Shown here: piece by piece, positions 62,216-64,000 of the stretch
How positions within the stretch are numbered: the stretch's first letter is position 1
Layout: each line of letters starts with the position of its first letter
Assembly: GCA_022483045.1 (NCBI GenBank)
Contig: JAKVOA010000001.1
Location: 25,001-89,000, forward strand
Origin: Oscillospiraceae bacterium
GTDB taxonomy: Bacteria; Bacillota; Clostridia; Oscillospirales; Acutalibacteraceae
Direction of reading: 5' to 3'
DNA length: 64,000 nucleotides
Position numbers and translations under genes: made by a program
Notes under the pieces: model-generated
What the model was told of the DNA's origin: nothing
What the model saw: only the letters and a program-made list of their open reading frames with translations
Database searches by the model: none

Positions 62216-63238
62216 TTACAGGGTCTTGCCAAACAGCGGCGCTACCTGCTTAAGCCGTGCGGCAACATGGTCAAATTGGTCGGGCGTTAAGGACTGAGCA
62301 CCATCGGAAAGGGCCTTTTTCGGGTTGTTGTGCACTTCGATAATCAGGCCGTCCGCGCCGGCGGCGACTGCAGCCATTGCCAGCGGCTCTACCAGCCAGG
62401 AAATGCCGCCCGCATGGCTTGGGTCGACAACTACCGGCAGATGCGACAGCTTTTTGAGAATCGGCACCGCCGAAATATCCAGCGTGTTGCGGGTGTAGGT
62501 TTCATAGGTGCGAATGCCCCGCTCACACAGAATGACGTTGTCATTGCCGCCGGCCATAATGTATTCGGCAGCCATCAGCAGTTCTTCAATGGTAGCGGAA
62601 AGGCCGCGCTTGAGCAGAATCGGCGTTTTGATATGGCCCAGCTCGCGCAGCAGGTCAAAGTTCTGCATATTGCGTGCGCCTACCTGAATGATGTCCACGC
62701 CTTCTTTTAAGAAAAGGTCAATCTGCCGTACGCTCATCAGTTCGGTGACAATGGGCATGCCGGTTTCTTTTTTCGCGTAGTTCAAAAGTTCCAGCCCCTG
62801 CTCCTTGAGGCCCTGAAAGGCATAGGGGCTTGTGCGTGGCTTGTAGGCGCCGCCGCGCAGAAACTGTGCGCCGGCCTTTTTGACACGGCGGGCAATTTCG
62901 GTAATCTGCTCTTTTGACTCTACACTGCAGGGGCCGGCCATCAGTGCCAGTTGCCCACCGCCCACGGAAAGGCCGTTTGGCAGGGTGACTACGGTATTAC
63001 TCGGGTGAAACTTTCGATTTGCCTTTTTGTAAGGCTCCTGTACGCGCTTGACGGAATCGACAATTTCGTTTGCGCCGATGTTGTCAATATCAATGGCGGC
63101 GGTGTCGCCGATAAGGCCCAGTACTGTGCTCTGTGCGCCGACCCAGGTGTTTACAGAGACACCGTAGGTGTCTTCCAGTTCGTTGATGAATTCGGTGCGC
63201 TGGTTTTCTGTACAGCCCGGTTTTAAAACGATAATCAT
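62216..63238 (-). CDS. aroF: DAHP synthase (3-deoxy-7-phosphoheptulonate synthase, type I-beta)
   Basis: A 340-residue first enzyme of the shikimate pathway. The N-terminal ~75 residues form the ferredoxin-like regulatory domain ([18 protein letters not shown]) found in Bacillus/Thermotoga-type enzymes; the barrel has [55 protein letters not shown] and [14 protein letters not shown] seven bases before the ATG. First structural gene of the operon, behind the attenuator. Confidence 0.95.
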   Translation of the reverse strand: MIIVLKPGCTENQRTEFINELEDTYGVSVNTWVGAQSTVLGLIGDTAAIDIDNIGANEIVDSVKRVQEPYKKANRKFHPSNTVVTLPNGLSVGGGQLALMAGPCSVESKEQITEIARRVKKAGAQFLRGGAYKPRTSPYAFQGLKEQGLELLNYAKKETGMPIVTELMSVRQIDLFLKEGVDIIQVGARNMQNFDLLRELGHIKTPILLKRGLSATIEELLMAAEYIMAGGNDNVILCERGIRTYETYTRNTLDISAVPILKKLSHLPVVVDPSHAGGISWLVEPLAMAAVAAGADGLIIEVHNNPKKALSDGAQSLTPDQFDHVAARLKQVAPLFGKTL

Positions 63239-63283
63239 TTGTTATTCCTCCTGAAAGTCATTTGCAGCAGCCTACGGAATCAT

Positions 63284-63316
63284 AAAAAAAAGACGGAGCT
63301 GCTGCCAACTCCGTCT
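63284..63316 (-). terminator. Attenuator terminator of the aromatic operon
   Basis: As minus-strand RNA: AGACGGAG (63316-63309) pairs with CUCCGUCU (63298-63291), then U8. Just upstream, AAGCUUC (63323-63317) can instead pair with GAAGCUU (63372-63366) inside the leader-peptide frame, an antiterminator that would spread into the terminator's 5' arm. Confidence 0.85.
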
Positions 63317-63356
63317 GAAGCTTATACAAACCAAATCTAAAAAACAGTCTGCACCT

Positions 63357-63461
63357 TTATAGGGAAAGCTTCTGCCAGAAATTTGCACACAGCAAAGCGG
63401 CCCGGGCAAAAAAATGACCGGGATAAAAGCTGCTAAATCGATGTGTGCAGGAAATCAGCAT
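63357..63461 (-). CDS. Attenuator leader peptide rich in Phe/Tyr/Trp
   Basis: A 34-codon frame, ATG at 63461, AAAGGAG eight bases before it, stop at 63357-63359. It begins MLISCTHRFSSFYPGHFF and ends ANFWQKLSL: five Phe, one Tyr and one Trp among 34 residues. Codons 17-18 (UUU UUU) lie in the loop of a CCCGG/CCGGG hairpin, and codons for FWQKL contain the strand that can form the antiterminator. A ribosome held at Phe12-Tyr13 or Phe17-18 leaves that strand free (read-through); one that reaches the stop masks it (termination). Classic pheL/trpL logic. Confidence 0.8.
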   Translation of the reverse strand: MLISCTHRFSSFYPGHFFARAALLCANFWQKLSL

Positions 63462-63508
63462 AGGGGAAGCTCCTTTGTGCAGAATTGCCCGAAACCGGGC
63501 TTTTTCTA

Positions 63509-63538
63509 ACTATAATACACAGAATGCGGGTTTGTCAA
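63509..63538 (-). promoter_or_regulatory. Promoter of the aromatic operon
   Basis: Minus strand: TTGACA (63533-63538) and TTATAG/TATAGT (63509-63515) at 17-18 bp. Start near 63502; the RNA opens with a GCCCG/CGGGC hairpin before the leader peptide. Confidence 0.75.
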
Positions 63539-63566
63539 TATATTTTAGCAATTTAAAGCGAAAGAT

Positions 63567-64000
63567 TTATGGATTGGAGAGCAGCGCAAAAATCTGCTCT
63601 GACACTGTACGGCTGTCTTCCGCGTGCACGGTAAAGTCGGCCGCCGCCTGGTAAAGGGGCATGCGCTGGTCGTAAAGTGCCCGCATCACCTCGGCACGGT
63701 TGGGCTTTTCCAGCATGGGGCGGGAATGGTCACCCGACAGACGGTGCTGCAGCACTGCATAGGGCGGCCGCAGCAGCACAATCAGGCAGGTCTCGCGCAG
63801 AATCTCAGCATTCAGCGGATTTGCCAGCATACCGCCGCCGGTGGCGATGACCAGGCCGGCTTTCCGCGAAAGGGTGCGGCAGGCCTCGGTTTCGCGGGCG
63901 CGAAACCAATTTTCGCCATAGCGGGCAAAAAGCGCCGGCACCGGCATGCCCTCCTGTTCTTCAATGTAGCGGTCAGTATCGACAAAGGTGCGGCCCATGC
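63567..64000 (-). CDS. aroK: Shikimate kinase, 5' end outside the window
   Basis: C-terminal 144 codons of a shikimate kinase; the P-loop lies beyond the right edge. Present are FVDTDRYIEEQEG (shikimate-binding Asp), FARYGENWFRARET, IATGGGMLANP and the lid Arg in SRPMLEKPNR. The ATG at 63998 is internal. It lies upstream of the attenuator-controlled operon and supplies the substrate of AroA. Confidence 0.93.
   Translation of the reverse strand, partial: MGRTFVDTDRYIEEQEGMPVPALFARYGENWFRARETEACRTLSRKAGLVIATGGGMLANPLNAEILRETCLIVLLRPPYAVLQHRLSGDHSRPMLEKPNRAEVMRALYDQRMPLYQAAADFTVHAEDSRTVSEQIFALLSNP

Noticed and set aside
63239-63566. T-box riboswitch before the DAHP synthase gene
   Set aside because: The T-box sequence (GGUGGNACCGCG type) is absent and a well-formed leader peptide explains the hairpins.

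Overview
The window looks like chromosome from a spore-forming, Gram-positive member of the Clostridia, probably an Oscillospiraceae/Ruminococcaceae-type anaerobe. The evidence is an intact spoIIID, strong AGGAGG-type ribosome sites with many TTG/GTG starts, clostridial lexA with a clostridial-type LexA box, several CUT1 sugar ABC systems and a type I-B CRISPR system. The species cannot be fixed from the sequence.

Layout: 1-6.8 kb holds mtnN and a cyclase-family gene, lexA with its operator, an M23 peptidase (likely SpoIIQ), a Usp-like gene, spoIIID, and a two-component pair. 7.2-11.8 kb is a sugar ABC transporter with a GH1 beta-glucosidase. 11.8-12.9 kb is a decay zone: a relic CRISPR unit, a broken LacI regulator and an ABC permease fragment. 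13.0-24.1 kb is an amide module: aliphatic amidase amiE, a five-gene urea/amide-type ABC transporter (urtABCDE-like), a cytidylate-kinase-like gene, and a sensing unit of response regulator, second binding protein and histidine kinase. 24.6-30.3 kb has an AlsT symporter and a patch of small membrane/secreted genes with an IS256 remnant, a pxpA fragment and a stray CRISPR repeat.

30.5-43.9 kb is a complete type I-B (Tneap-like) CRISPR-Cas locus on the minus strand: cas6-cas8b-cas7-cas5-cas3-cas4-cas1-cas2, a leader with a clear promoter, and an array of 77 repeats and 76 spacers. Divergent from the cas promoter (about 44,080-44,193, plus strand) lies the most interesting element of the window: a short promoter-pseudorepeat-pseudospacer-pseudorepeat-terminator unit. 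Its pseudospacer has a seed match with a CCA PAM inside the cas 5' untranslated region. It looks like a dedicated guide RNA with which the Cas complex represses its own operon.

44.4-56.7 kb is carbohydrate and central metabolism: a broken GH1 copy, a GH5 glycosidase, an ArsB/NhaD-type transporter with a second cytidylate-kinase-like gene, an AraC regulator divergent from a GFO/IDH/MocA oxidoreductase and a sugar ABC transporter, then threonine dehydratase with RidA. 56.8-64.0 kb is an aromatic amino-acid operon on the minus strand (DAHP synthase, tyrA, aroB, aroA, aroC, pheA). A leader-peptide attenuator with a 34-codon reading frame rich in Phe/Tyr/Trp precedes it, and a shikimate kinase gene cut by the window edge lies upstream.
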